A stretch of DNA of 64,000 nucleotides from Burkholderia multivorans ATCC BAA-247 (GTDB lineage: Bacteria > Pseudomonadota > Gammaproteobacteria > Burkholderiales > Burkholderiaceae). A model generated the notes under the pieces. That model was not told where the DNA came from and searched no databases. It saw nothing but the letters and a program-made list of their open reading frames with translations. The stretch spans positions 682,001-746,000 of the forward strand of contig NZ_CP009832.1 in assembly GCF_000959525.1 (NCBI RefSeq), in the 5' to 3' direction. This document shows positions 19,464 through 28,997 of this stretch, piece by piece (position 1 is the stretch's first letter; the number at the start of each line of letters is the position of its first letter). The translations under genes and the position numbers were made by a program.

Positions 19464-20522
19464 ATGCCGAAGCTGTATTCACGACTTCTGACCGCGCTTG
19501 CCGCATCGCTCTGCATGACGTTCGCGCATGCGGCCGATCTCGCACACTGGCCGGCCGACAGCGCGAAGGCGCTGAACGCGATGATCGCCGCGCACGCGCA
19601 TCGCGGCGACTACGCGGTGTTCGATGCCGACAACACGACGTACCGCTACGACCTCGAGGAGTCGCTGTTGCCGTACCTCGAGCATCGCGGCGTGCTGACG
19701 CGCGACACGCTCGACGCGTCGCTGAAGCTGATTCCGTTCAAGGATTCCGCCGACTACAAGGAATCGCTGACGAGCTACTACTACCGGCTCTGCGAGATCG
19801 ACGATCTCGTTTGCTACCCGTGGATTGCGCAGGCGTTCGCGGGGCTGTCGCTCGCCGACCTGAAGCGCCACATCGACGCGATGCTCGCCGACGGCAAGCC
19901 GATCCCGATCCGCTACTGGCAGGGCGACAAGGTCGTCGACGGTACGGCGAACCCGCCGCGCTTCTTCCGCGGGATGCAGGAGCTCTACAACGCGCTGCGC
20001 GAGAACGGCATCGAGGTGTACGTCATGACGGCCGCGCACGAAGAGCTGGCGCGGCTCGTGCTGTCCGACCCGAAGTACGGCTACAACGTGAAGCCCGAGA
20101 ACGTGATCGGCGTGACGACGCTGCTGCGCAATCCGGCGACCGGCGCGCTCACGACGTCGCGGCTGCAGATCAAGGCCGGCAAGTACGACGAAGCCGCGAA
20201 CCGCAATCTCGTGATCACGCCGTTCCTGATGAACCCGATGACGTGGTACGAGGGCAAGCTCGGTTCGATCGTCGGCTGGATCGACCAGTGGAAGAAGCCG
20301 GTGCTCGTCGCGGGCGACACGCCCGCGTCCGACGGCTACATGCTGCTGAACGCGACCGACGTCGCGCGCGGCGGCGTGCGCGTCTGGGTCGACAAGAAGG
20401 ACAAGCAGATGGCGCAGATCCGCGCATGGTCCGACGAATCGGCCGCGAAGCAGAAGGCGCTCGGCCTGCCGGTGACGGCCGATCGCAACTGGATCGTCGT
20501 GAAGCCCGACGCGATCCAGTAA
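19464..20522 (+). CDS. Periplasmic HAD phosphatase, phosphorylcholine phosphatase-like
   Basis: A 352-aa exported haloacid-dehalogenase-type phosphatase. The signal peptide is MPKLYSRLLTALAASLCMTF...AHA. HAD motif I is FDADNTTYRYD (nucleophile Asp in D-A-D-N-T), motif II is the Thr of VMTAAHEEL, and motif IV is GDTPASDGYM. These match, from memory, the DMDNT / SAA / GDTPDSD motifs of Pseudomonas aeruginosa phosphorylcholine phosphatase PchP. A role in dephosphorylating phosphorylcholine is therefore reasonable but inferred. AAGGAGCG precedes the ATG. It appears monocistronic. Confidence 0.8.
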   Translation: MPKLYSRLLTALAASLCMTFAHAADLAHWPADSAKALNAMIAAHAHRGDYAVFDADNTTYRYDLEESLLPYLEHRGVLTRDTLDASLKLIPFKDSADYKESLTSYYYRLCEIDDLVCYPWIAQAFAGLSLADLKRHIDAMLADGKPIPIRYWQGDKVVDGTANPPRFFRGMQELYNALRENGIEVYVMTAAHEELARLVLSDPKYGYNVKPENVIGVTTLLRNPATGALTTSRLQIKAGKYDEAANRNLVITPFLMNPMTWYEGKLGSIVGWIDQWKKPVLVAGDTPASDGYMLLNATDVARGGVRVWVDKKDKQMAQIRAWSDESAAKQKALGLPVTADRNWIVVKPDAIQ

Positions 20523-20558
20523 GCGGCACGCGCGCAGCGGCGCACGGCCGCGCGCGCG

Positions 20559-21059
20559 TCAGCCCTCGCGTTCGTCGAGCAGCTTCAGCAGCCCGCGCAG
20601 CGCATGCGCGGCCGCCTGCGTGCGGATCTGCTCGCGATCGCCCTTGAATACGAGCGTTTCGACGTCGGTATGAAGCCGGTTGCTCCATGCGAACGACACG
20701 GTGCCGACCGGTTTTTTCTCGCTGCCGCCTGCGGGGCCCGCAATGCCGGTGACGGACAGCGCGACCTGCGCGCGGCTGTTGCGCAGCGCGCCTTCGGCCA
20801 TCGCGCGCGCGACCGGCTCGCTGACCGCGCCGTGCTTCTCGATCAGATCGGGCGGCACGCCGATCATCTCGCTTTTGGCCTGATTCGAATATGTGACGAA
20901 GCCGCGCTCGAACCACTGGCTGCTGCCGGAGATGTCGGTGATGGCCGCGGCGATCAGGCCGCCGGTGCAGGATTCGGCGGTGGCGAGCATCAGGTGCTCG
21001 TCACGCAGCTTGTTGCCTGCGCGGATCGCAAGCTGATGGACGACGGAATCGGTAGGCAT
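20559..21059 (-). CDS. pncC: CinA C-terminal domain protein, nicotinamide-nucleotide amidase
   Basis: A 166-aa protein consisting only of the CinA C-terminal domain. It carries the signature LATAESCTGGLIAAAITDI, then FVTYSNQAKSEMIGV and the GIAGPAGGSEKKPVGTV block. E. coli PncC deamidates NMN to nicotinic acid mononucleotide for NAD recycling; this activity is inferred from family membership. It lies 30 bases after pgpA on the same strand, forming a thiL-pgpA-pncC unit. Confidence 0.9.
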   Translation of the reverse strand: MPTDSVVHQLAIRAGNKLRDEHLMLATAESCTGGLIAAAITDISGSSQWFERGFVTYSNQAKSEMIGVPPDLIEKHGAVSEPVARAMAEGALRNSRAQVALSVTGIAGPAGGSEKKPVGTVSFAWSNRLHTDVETLVFKGDREQIRTQAAAHALRGLLKLLDEREG

Positions 21060-21089
21060 GCGCGTCTGGAAACGGAAGTCGGTAATCGG

Positions 21090-21638
21090 TCAGCCGACGA
21101 GCGAGCGCCACAGCGCGATCACGAGCAGCGTCATGAACGCGGCGACCAGATCGTCGACCATGATGCCGAGCCCGCCGCTCAGGCGACGGTCGAAATGGCG
21201 GATCGGCGGCGGCTTCACCATGTCGAAGAAGCGGAACACGACGAACGCCCACAGCTGGCCGACGAACGTCGCCGGCGTGACGAACAGCATCACGAGCCAG
21301 ATCGCGACGATCTCGTCCCAGACGACGGCGCCCGGATCGGCGACGCCCATTCTGCGCGCGGTGAAGCCCGTGATCGCAATGCCCGCGACGAACGCGAGCG
21401 CGATCAGCAACCACCATTCGGGCACGGTCAGATAGCGGTTCAGCGCGACGAACGCGAGCCAGCCGAACAGCGAGCCGAACGTGCCGGGCATGAACGGCGC
21501 GAGACCGCTGCCGAAGCCGAGCGACACGATGTGCGCGGGATGCGACAGCATGAAGCGCGCGCTCGCGCGCTGCGGCGCGCGGGGCGCCGTGCCGGTGTCG
21601 GGCGCGGCTTGCGGCGCGGGCGTCGGATCAGTCTGCAT
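21090..21638 (-). CDS. pgpA: Phosphatidylglycerophosphatase A
   Basis: Inner-membrane phosphatase that makes phosphatidylglycerol from its phosphate. The 182-aa protein has an unconserved first 30 residues, then the PgpA core: HIVSLGFGSGLAPFMPGTFGS, ADPGAVVWDEIVAIW and FVVFRFFDMVKPPPI with the conserved Asp residues. DDLVAAFMTLL is the last membrane segment. Its start overlaps the 3' end of thiL by 11 bases, which indicates coupled expression. Confidence 0.93.
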   Translation of the reverse strand: MQTDPTPAPQAAPDTGTAPRAPQRASARFMLSHPAHIVSLGFGSGLAPFMPGTFGSLFGWLAFVALNRYLTVPEWWLLIALAFVAGIAITGFTARRMGVADPGAVVWDEIVAIWLVMLFVTPATFVGQLWAFVVFRFFDMVKPPPIRHFDRRLSGGLGIMVDDLVAAFMTLLVIALWRSLVG

Positions 21639-22626
21639 GGAAATGGTCGAAGCCGTGCAACGTGAGGGCGAGAGGCGCGCCGGCGGCGTCGTGCCACGCG
21701 ATCGCGGGGCGCTCCGACGGTGCGGACAACGCGCGTATTGTACCGATACGCGTGACCGCGACGCCCGCCTTCGCGCCGGCCGCCGCGACGGCCGCGCGGG
21801 CGGACGCGGGCGCGGTGAAGCAGAGCTCGTAGTCGTCGCCGCCCGCGAGCGTGCAGCGACGCTGCACGTCGGCCGGCAGCGTCGCGAGCGCGGCCGAGCG
21901 CGGCACCGCGTCGGCGTCGATGTCGGCGCACACGTTCGAGCGCGTCAGGATGTGCTGCAGATCGCCGGCGAGGCCGTCTGAAATGTCGAGCGCCGCATGG
22001 GCGACGCCGGCGAGTGCGACGCCGAGCGCGACGCGCGGCTCGGGCCGCTCGAGCGCCTCCCGGAACGCGGCCGCCGCGTCGGCGCCGGCCGCCCATTCGC
22101 CGCGCGCGACACCGAGCCCGGCGCGTGCATCGCCGAGCGTGCCCGACACCCAGACGTCGTCGCCGTCGCGCGCGGCGTCGCGGCGCAGCGCGGCGTCGGG
22201 CGCGACTTCGCCGAACACGGTCACGCACAGATTCAACGGCCCGCTCGTCGTGTCGCCGCCGATCAGCTCGCAGCCGTAGCGCTCGGCCAGCGCGAACAGC
22301 CCGTTGCTGAATGCTTCGAGCCATGCGGCATCGGCGCGCGGCAGCGCGCACGCGAGCGTGAACGCGCGCGGCTCGGCGCCCATCGCCGCCAGGTCCGACA
22401 AATTGACCGCGAGCGTCTTGTGGCCGAGCGCCTCGGGCGCGACGTCCGGGAAGAAGTGCCGGCCCTCGACGAGCATATCCGTCGAAATGGCCAGCAATTT
22501 TCCGGAACGCGGCGCGATCAGCGCGCAATCGTCGCCGATGCCGAGGGTCGACGCGCGTGCGCCGCGGGCCGCGCGGCGCGCGAAGAAGCGATCGATCAGC
22601 GAAAACTCGGACAGGGCGTCTGGCAC
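21628..22626 (-). CDS. thiL: Thiamine-monophosphate kinase
   Basis: Makes thiamine diphosphate from thiamine monophosphate and ATP. The protein has the ThiL N-terminus EFSLIDRFF, then GIGDDCALIAP, the Mg/ATP-binding ISTDMLVEGRHFFPD, GHKTLAVNLSDLAAMGA and LIGGDTTSGPL. AHAALDISDGLAGDLQHIL and GGDDYELCFTA complete the family pattern. I chose GTG 22626, six residues before EFSLI as in E. coli; a GTG at 22692 would add 22 unconserved residues. It is divergent from maeB. Confidence 0.92.
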   Translation of the reverse strand: MPDALSEFSLIDRFFARRAARGARASTLGIGDDCALIAPRSGKLLAISTDMLVEGRHFFPDVAPEALGHKTLAVNLSDLAAMGAEPRAFTLACALPRADAAWLEAFSNGLFALAERYGCELIGGDTTSGPLNLCVTVFGEVAPDAALRRDAARDGDDVWVSGTLGDARAGLGVARGEWAAGADAAAAFREALERPEPRVALGVALAGVAHAALDISDGLAGDLQHILTRSNVCADIDADAVPRSAALATLPADVQRRCTLAGGDDYELCFTAPASARAAVAAAGAKAGVAVTRIGTIRALSAPSERPAIAWHDAAGAPLALTLHGFDHFHAD

Positions 22627-22758
22627 GGCGAATGGACCCGAAGCGGTTGAAGGAACGGCATTGTACGGGGCGAACGGCAGCGGTTCCTGCACCGTTCAGT
22701 ACATTTTTGTCGCGGCTGTTGCACCCGAATCGACGGTCAGAGGGCGGTCGATTGGCGC

Positions 22759-22764
22759 TACAAT
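22759..22764 (+). promoter_or_regulatory. Candidate maeB -10 element
   Basis: TACAAT sits about 40 bases before the maeB ATG in the thiL-maeB divergent region. The -35 region is not obvious. AT-rich runs between 22700 and 22800 support this as the promoter zone. Confidence 0.4.
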
Positions 22765-22804
22765 GCCGTCGAACAGTCATTCTAATCCGCACGTCACCAG
22801 ACAC

Positions 22805-25105
<2,301 letters not shown>

Positions 25106-25164
25106 GCGCACACGCGCGGTGCCGGCAGACCGGTGCCGCGCGGCAGGCGAAAACGTCAACAATC

Positions 25165-25312
25165 GAAAAAAAGGCGTGCCCGCAACGGGCACGCCGCCGG
25201 GCATCGTGCAAGCGCACATCCCGCAGTCAACATCAGCATCTCCCTACCCTCGACGGTGTGCGCGGCAAGGAGGCAGGACTCGCCGCGCGGGAGATGCCGC
25301 GCTCATTTTATC
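25165..25312 (-). ncRNA. Candidate minus-strand small RNA
   Basis: This gene-free stretch has the layout of a small RNA gene read leftward. It begins in an AT-rich zone (25301-25350) containing TAAAAT/TAGGAT hexamers and a dyad TTTTATC-N8-GATAAAA (25306-25327). The body can fold with a 9-bp perfect stem (25289-25297 with 25236-25244) enclosing a 7-bp stem (25282-25288 with 25260-25266). It ends in a strong hairpin and T-run (next entry). No matching protein is encoded. I do not recognise a known RNA family. Confidence 0.45.
25166..25195 (-). terminator. Intrinsic terminator on the minus strand
   Basis: GGCGTGCCCG-CAA-CGGGCACGCC forms a perfect 10-bp stem (25173-25195). On the minus strand it is followed at once by a run of T (the A-run at 25166-25172 on plus). 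On the plus strand there is no T-run after it, so it is poorly suited to end maeB and better suited to a minus-strand transcript. Confidence 0.75.
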
Positions 25313-25476
25313 CTATGTAAGATAAAAATGACGAATATTCGGTAAAAAATACGCGATTCGACAGGAAGGCGCGCTTTCGATTCCCAAACGAACATTGATT
25401 CGGGCGGACAATAGCGCTACGCTAACGCCTTTGCTGGTCGTTCAACTATTTGATTTAACAGCGGGAACCCCGGTTC

Positions 25477-25908
25477 ATGGCACGCAAGTGGCTCCGCAAC
25501 GGCGCGCTCGCGTCCGTCTTCGCGATGTTCGCGATGGGTATCGTCGGCACGCCGACGGGCAGTCTGGTTTCCGCCGCCTACGCACGGCAGACCGTTTCGG
25601 CCGATGTGGCCGCCGGCGGGTTCGATACGATCCCGACCGCCCGTCTGCCGCGCGAGGCCGTGACCACGCTCGGCCTGATCGCTGCGGGCGGTCCCTATCC
25701 GTACGATAAAGACGGCATCGTGTTCGGCAACCGTGAGCGGATCCTGCCGAAGGCGAAGCGCGGCTACTACCACGAGTACACGGTGCCGACGCCGCGCGCG
25801 CGCAATCGCGGCGCGCGCCGGATCGTCTGCGGCGGGCCATTGCGGCGGATCGACAACTGTTATTACACGGACGACCACTACAACAGTTTTAAACGTATTG
25901 TTGAATGA
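25477..25908 (+). CDS. Secreted guanyl-specific ribonuclease (barnase/RNase Sa type)
   Basis: A 143-aa RNase of the N1/T1/barnase superfamily. The N-terminus is a hydrophobic export signal (about 10-35). The catalytic domain shows GGPYPYDKDGIVFGNRERILP, the general-base Glu in YHEYTVPTP (Glu100), the Arg in RGARRIVCGG and the His in DDHYNSFKRI (His134). These are the Glu-Arg-His set of this family, so an active enzyme is expected. It would cleave RNA after guanosine. The gene for a barstar-type inhibitor follows within 8 bases, giving a toxin-immunity style pair. Confidence 0.88.
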   Translation: MARKWLRNGALASVFAMFAMGIVGTPTGSLVSAAYARQTVSADVAAGGFDTIPTARLPREAVTTLGLIAAGGPYPYDKDGIVFGNRERILPKAKRGYYHEYTVPTPRARNRGARRIVCGGPLRRIDNCYYTDDHYNSFKRIVE

Positions 25909-25915
25909 CTTCGGG

Positions 25916-26491
25916 ATGAACGGCATGAGCGACTCCATCTACGCGCACGATACGGCGGCGGCGGAACTGTTCGCGGCCGGCGACGGCAATCTGTTTCAGC
26001 GCGTCATGCAACTGCGCGCGACGGCACAGGCCGGCGCCGCGCCGGTCCAACAGGAATCTGCCGATCCGGGGCTTTCATCGAACGAGGAGCCTATGAGCCT
26101 TTTCACGACCGTGCGACCCAATCTCGTGCAGTCGATCCGCGCATTTCGCGTTCAGGATCTCGCCGACGAAGCCGCCCGGCTCGGCCAGCATTTCCTCTAT
26201 GCGTATTGCGGCGCCGCGCAGTCGAAGCAGGAAGTGATGGAGACGATCGCGACGTCGTTCCTGTTCCCGAAGCACTTCGGCAAGAATTACGACGCGCTGT
26301 ACGACTGCCTGACCGACCTCGTCGCCAAGGCCGGTGCGCAGCCGGGCTTCGTGATCGTGCTCGAAGGGCTGCCGATCGCACAGAAATTCGACAAGGAAGG
26401 GCGCGAAACGCTGCTCGACGTCTTCCGCGAGGCCGCCGAGTTCTGGGCCGAGCGCAAGGTCGCGTTCCGCGTGTTCTATTCGTTCGCATAA
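25916..26491 (+). CDS. Barstar-family ribonuclease inhibitor
   Basis: Barstar-like protein expected to bind and block the RNase encoded just upstream. The barstar core lies in the C-terminal 100 residues: FPKHFGKNYDALYDCLTDL carries the acidic helix that plugs the RNase active site in barstar. From ATG 25916 the product is 191 aa, about twice the usual barstar. An in-frame ATG at 26093 has a much better ribosome binding site (GAGGAG, spacing 4-5) and would give 132 aa. The extra N-terminus has coding character but no recognised motif, so both starts may be used. Confidence 0.85.
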   Translation: MNGMSDSIYAHDTAAAELFAAGDGNLFQRVMQLRATAQAGAAPVQQESADPGLSSNEEPMSLFTTVRPNLVQSIRAFRVQDLADEAARLGQHFLYAYCGAAQSKQEVMETIATSFLFPKHFGKNYDALYDCLTDLVAKAGAQPGFVIVLEGLPIAQKFDKEGRETLLDVFREAAEFWAERKVAFRVFYSFA

Positions 26492-26536
26492 GCGGCGAAC
26501 CATCCGCTATCTGCCGGTATCCGCCGGCATCTGCAG

Positions 26537-26562
26537 AAAAGCCCGCGTCAGCGGGCTTTTTC
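26537..26562. terminator. Bidirectional terminator between barstar and rsmE
   Basis: AAAAGCCCGC-GTCA-GCGGGCTTTTT is a perfect stem with T-runs on both strands. It lies between the convergent barstar and rsmE genes and would stop transcription from either side. Confidence 0.9.
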
Positions 26563-26595
26563 GCATCCGGCGCTCGCGTGCGGCGGGGCGCTGCG

Positions 26596-27363
26596 TTACC
26601 AGCCGCCCCAGCGCGCGGCGAGGGCGGCCAGGACGGCCGCGCCGGCCGTCTCGGTGCGCAGCACGCGCGGGCCGAGCGACAGCGCCGTGAAGCCGCGTGC
26701 CCGCGCGGCCGCTTCCTCCTCCGGCGAGAGGCCGCCTTCGGGCCCGATCAACAGCGTGACCGGCGCCGCGGGCGGCGCGTCGGGCAGCGACGCGAACGGG
26801 ATGCTCGCACGCGGCGACAGCAGCAGCCGCAGCTCGCCGTCGACGGGCGCCGGCGCCAGGCCGTCGAGCCATGCGGCGAATGCGCGCACCGCAGCGACGT
26901 CGGGCACGCGGTTGCGGCCGCACTGTTCGCACGACGCGCGCACGACACCGCGCCAGTGCGCGACGCGCTTTTCCGCGCGCTCGCCGGACAGCTTCACGAC
27001 GCCGCGGGCCGTCGACAGCGGCACGACGGCCGCGACACCGAGTTCGACTGCCTTCTCGATCACCCAGTCCATCTTGTCGCCGCCCGCGATGCCCTGCGCG
27101 AGCGTCACGCGGTACGGCGGCTCGGCTTCGGCGGGATCGAAGGCGTCGATTTGCGCGAGCGCACCGCGCTTGTCGATCTCGACGAGCCGCGCGCGATACT
27201 GGCCGCCCGTGCCGTCGAACAGCGCGAGCGGATCGCCGGGCTGCAGCCGCAGTACCTGCGCGTGGCGCGCGACGTCGGCGGGCAGCGCGAGCGTCGCGTC
27301 CGCGCGCAACGCGGTGTCGACGAAAAAGCGCGGCACGGCCGCGGTCGTGCTGGCTTCGCTCAT
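26596..27363 (-). CDS. rsmE: 16S rRNA (uracil-1498-N3)-methyltransferase
   Basis: SPOUT-type RNA methyltransferase that methylates U1498 of 16S rRNA with SAM. The 255-aa protein has an N-terminal PUA-like part (PRFFVDTAL, HAQVLRLQPGDPLALFDGTGG) and the C-terminal trefoil knot: LLIGPEGGLSPEEE then LSLGPRVLRTETAGAAVLAAL. The ATG at 27363 overlaps the stop of the VOC gene (ATGA). The two are therefore coupled. Confidence 0.94.
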   Translation of the reverse strand: MSEASTTAAVPRFFVDTALRADATLALPADVARHAQVLRLQPGDPLALFDGTGGQYRARLVEIDKRGALAQIDAFDPAEAEPPYRVTLAQGIAGGDKMDWVIEKAVELGVAAVVPLSTARGVVKLSGERAEKRVAHWRGVVRASCEQCGRNRVPDVAAVRAFAAWLDGLAPAPVDGELRLLLSPRASIPFASLPDAPPAAPVTLLIGPEGGLSPEEEAAARARGFTALSLGPRVLRTETAGAAVLAALAARWGGW

Positions 27364-27776
27364 GCTTCGAGCCGGCGCGCGAGCGCCCAGCGGTAGCCGT
27401 CGAGATCCTCGATCTGCGCGAACCGGTCGCCCCAGAACTGGTCCTGCGGCGCGGTCAGCGACTTCGCGCCCGCGTCGAGCGCGCGCTGCCACGTCGCATC
27501 GACGTCGTCGACGTACAGATAGAACGACTGCGGCGCGATCGCGTTCGCGCTTTTCGGCGTGCGCGCGGTCGAGCCGAACGCGCCCTCGGGCGCGAACATC
27601 ACGATCAGCTGGCCGCGATAGACCATCTCGACGTGCATGATCGCGCCGTCCTCGTCGAGCACGTCGCGCAGCGCGAAGCCGAATGCGGCCGTGAAGAAAT
27701 CGATCGACGCGCGCGCATTGCGCACGGTCAGGTAAGGCGTCAACCAAGGCACGTCGGCCGGACGTGGATCGGTCAT
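27360..27776 (-). CDS. VOC-superfamily (glyoxalase/bleomycin resistance fold) protein
   Basis: A 138-aa protein with the paired beta-alpha-beta-beta-beta pattern of the vicinal oxygen chelate fold: LTPYLTVRNARASIDFFTAAFGF at the N-terminus and FYLYVDDVDATWQRALDAGA in the second half, ending DLDGYRWALARRLE. Such proteins include the PhnB/YdcJ-like group with unassigned function. It is cotranscribed with rsmE. The substrate is unknown. Confidence 0.85.
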   Translation of the reverse strand: MTDPRPADVPWLTPYLTVRNARASIDFFTAAFGFALRDVLDEDGAIMHVEMVYRGQLIVMFAPEGAFGSTARTPKSANAIAPQSFYLYVDDVDATWQRALDAGAKSLTAPQDQFWGDRFAQIEDLDGYRWALARRLEA

Positions 27777-27879
27777 CAAGCAATCTCCTGTCGTTCGGGG
27801 GAGGCGGCGCGAGCGTGCACCGGTTCGCTGCGCGCGTTGGCGCATCGCGCGAAGCGGCGCGCGCGTGCGAAGCGTACGC

Positions 27880-28737
27880 TCAGCGGCGAGCGCCCAGTGT
27901 ATCGCGCAGCGCGCGCGGCAGCGCAAAAAGGGCCGCATGCAGCCGCGCATCGTAGTAGCGCAGGCCTTCGATGCGGCGCGCGGCGAGCCGTTCGTCGATG
28001 TCGTGCGCGAACAGCGCGGCCGCGTCGAGCGTGTCGCTCGCAATCGCCATCAGCCATTGCGAGCCGTACAGCGGCACGTGCGCGGAGAGCGGATCGACGA
28101 CCGCGAAGCTCGCGCGCAGATCCTCGAGCAGCGCGGCGATCCGCGCGGCATGGAACAGCGGCGAGCCGAGATGCATCGACACCGCGCCGCGCGGCGTCAG
28201 GATGCGCTTGAGCCGTGCGTAGAACGCGCGCGTATAGAGGCCGGCGGCCGGCGAATCGGGCGGCGTCAGATCGAACACGACGAGATCGAAATGCTCGACC
28301 GTCGATTCGACGAAATGGGCGGCATCGCCGATCACGAGTTCGACGCGCGGGTCGTCCAGCGCGCCCTGATGGACGTCGTCGAGATAGCGGCGCGCCATGC
28401 CGACGACTTCGTCGTCGAGCTCGGCGACGACGATCCGTTCGATGCATGCATGCTTGAGCAGCTGGCGCGCGGCGCCGCCGTCGCCGCCGCCGAGCACGAG
28501 CGCCTTTTTCGGCGCCGGGTGCGCGAGCGCGGCCGGATGCGTCATGCACTCGTGGTAGACGTACTCGTCGCCGACGGACGTCATCGGCCGCCCGTCGAGC
28601 GTGAACAGCCGGCCGAGCTGCGCGGTTTCCCAGACTTCGATCTGCTGGTGCGCGGACGCGACGCGCGCAAGGCGGCGCGCATTCGGAAAGCCGTAGGTGG
28701 CGTCGGGTGTCGGATGAAAGAGGAGGGTCGTGCTCAC
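27880..28737 (-). CDS. Spermidine synthase-like methyltransferase-fold protein
   Basis: A 285-aa protein with the spermidine synthase fold: EVWETAQLGRLFTLDGRPMT, then the S-adenosyl-binding loop ALVLGGGDGGAARQLLKH, the acidic VVAELDDEVV and DPRVELVIGDAAHFV. The catalytic-site segment reads FDLTPPDSPAAGLYT rather than the usual DSTDPxGPA, so the amine substrate or even the reaction may differ from SpeE. Similar genes near tkt in Burkholderia are usually called spermidine synthase. The GTG at 28737 has GGGCGG-type context only. It is divergent from tkt. Confidence 0.75.
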   Translation of the reverse strand: MSTTLLFHPTPDATYGFPNARRLARVASAHQQIEVWETAQLGRLFTLDGRPMTSVGDEYVYHECMTHPAALAHPAPKKALVLGGGDGGAARQLLKHACIERIVVAELDDEVVGMARRYLDDVHQGALDDPRVELVIGDAAHFVESTVEHFDLVVFDLTPPDSPAAGLYTRAFYARLKRILTPRGAVSMHLGSPLFHAARIAALLEDLRASFAVVDPLSAHVPLYGSQWLMAIASDTLDAAALFAHDIDERLAARRIEGLRYYDARLHAALFALPRALRDTLGARR

Positions 28738-28997
28738 GGGCGGGCCGCGCGAGGCGGGCAGTTCCAACGCCTGAATTATAGGAGGCGCGCGCTTTCGCGG
28801 AAAACCGTGCCGGAACAAGCCGATGCGCCGGGGAAATCCCGGCCCATCTGTTAAAATGACGAGCTTTGCAGCCCCGTCCGTAGGCTCCGTCCGCTTCGCG
28901 TCCGTCAGGCGCCGCACTGCGCGCCGGGAACGGTCGATGCGTGAGCTTCCGGATGCCGCCGTGCTCCCGTTTTCTCGACTCGTTCTCCGGACTCGAC

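Noticed and set aside
25166-25195. Hairpin after maeB as a maeB terminator
   Set aside because: There is no T-run after it on the plus strand. The T-run is on the minus strand, so it was assigned to the candidate small RNA.
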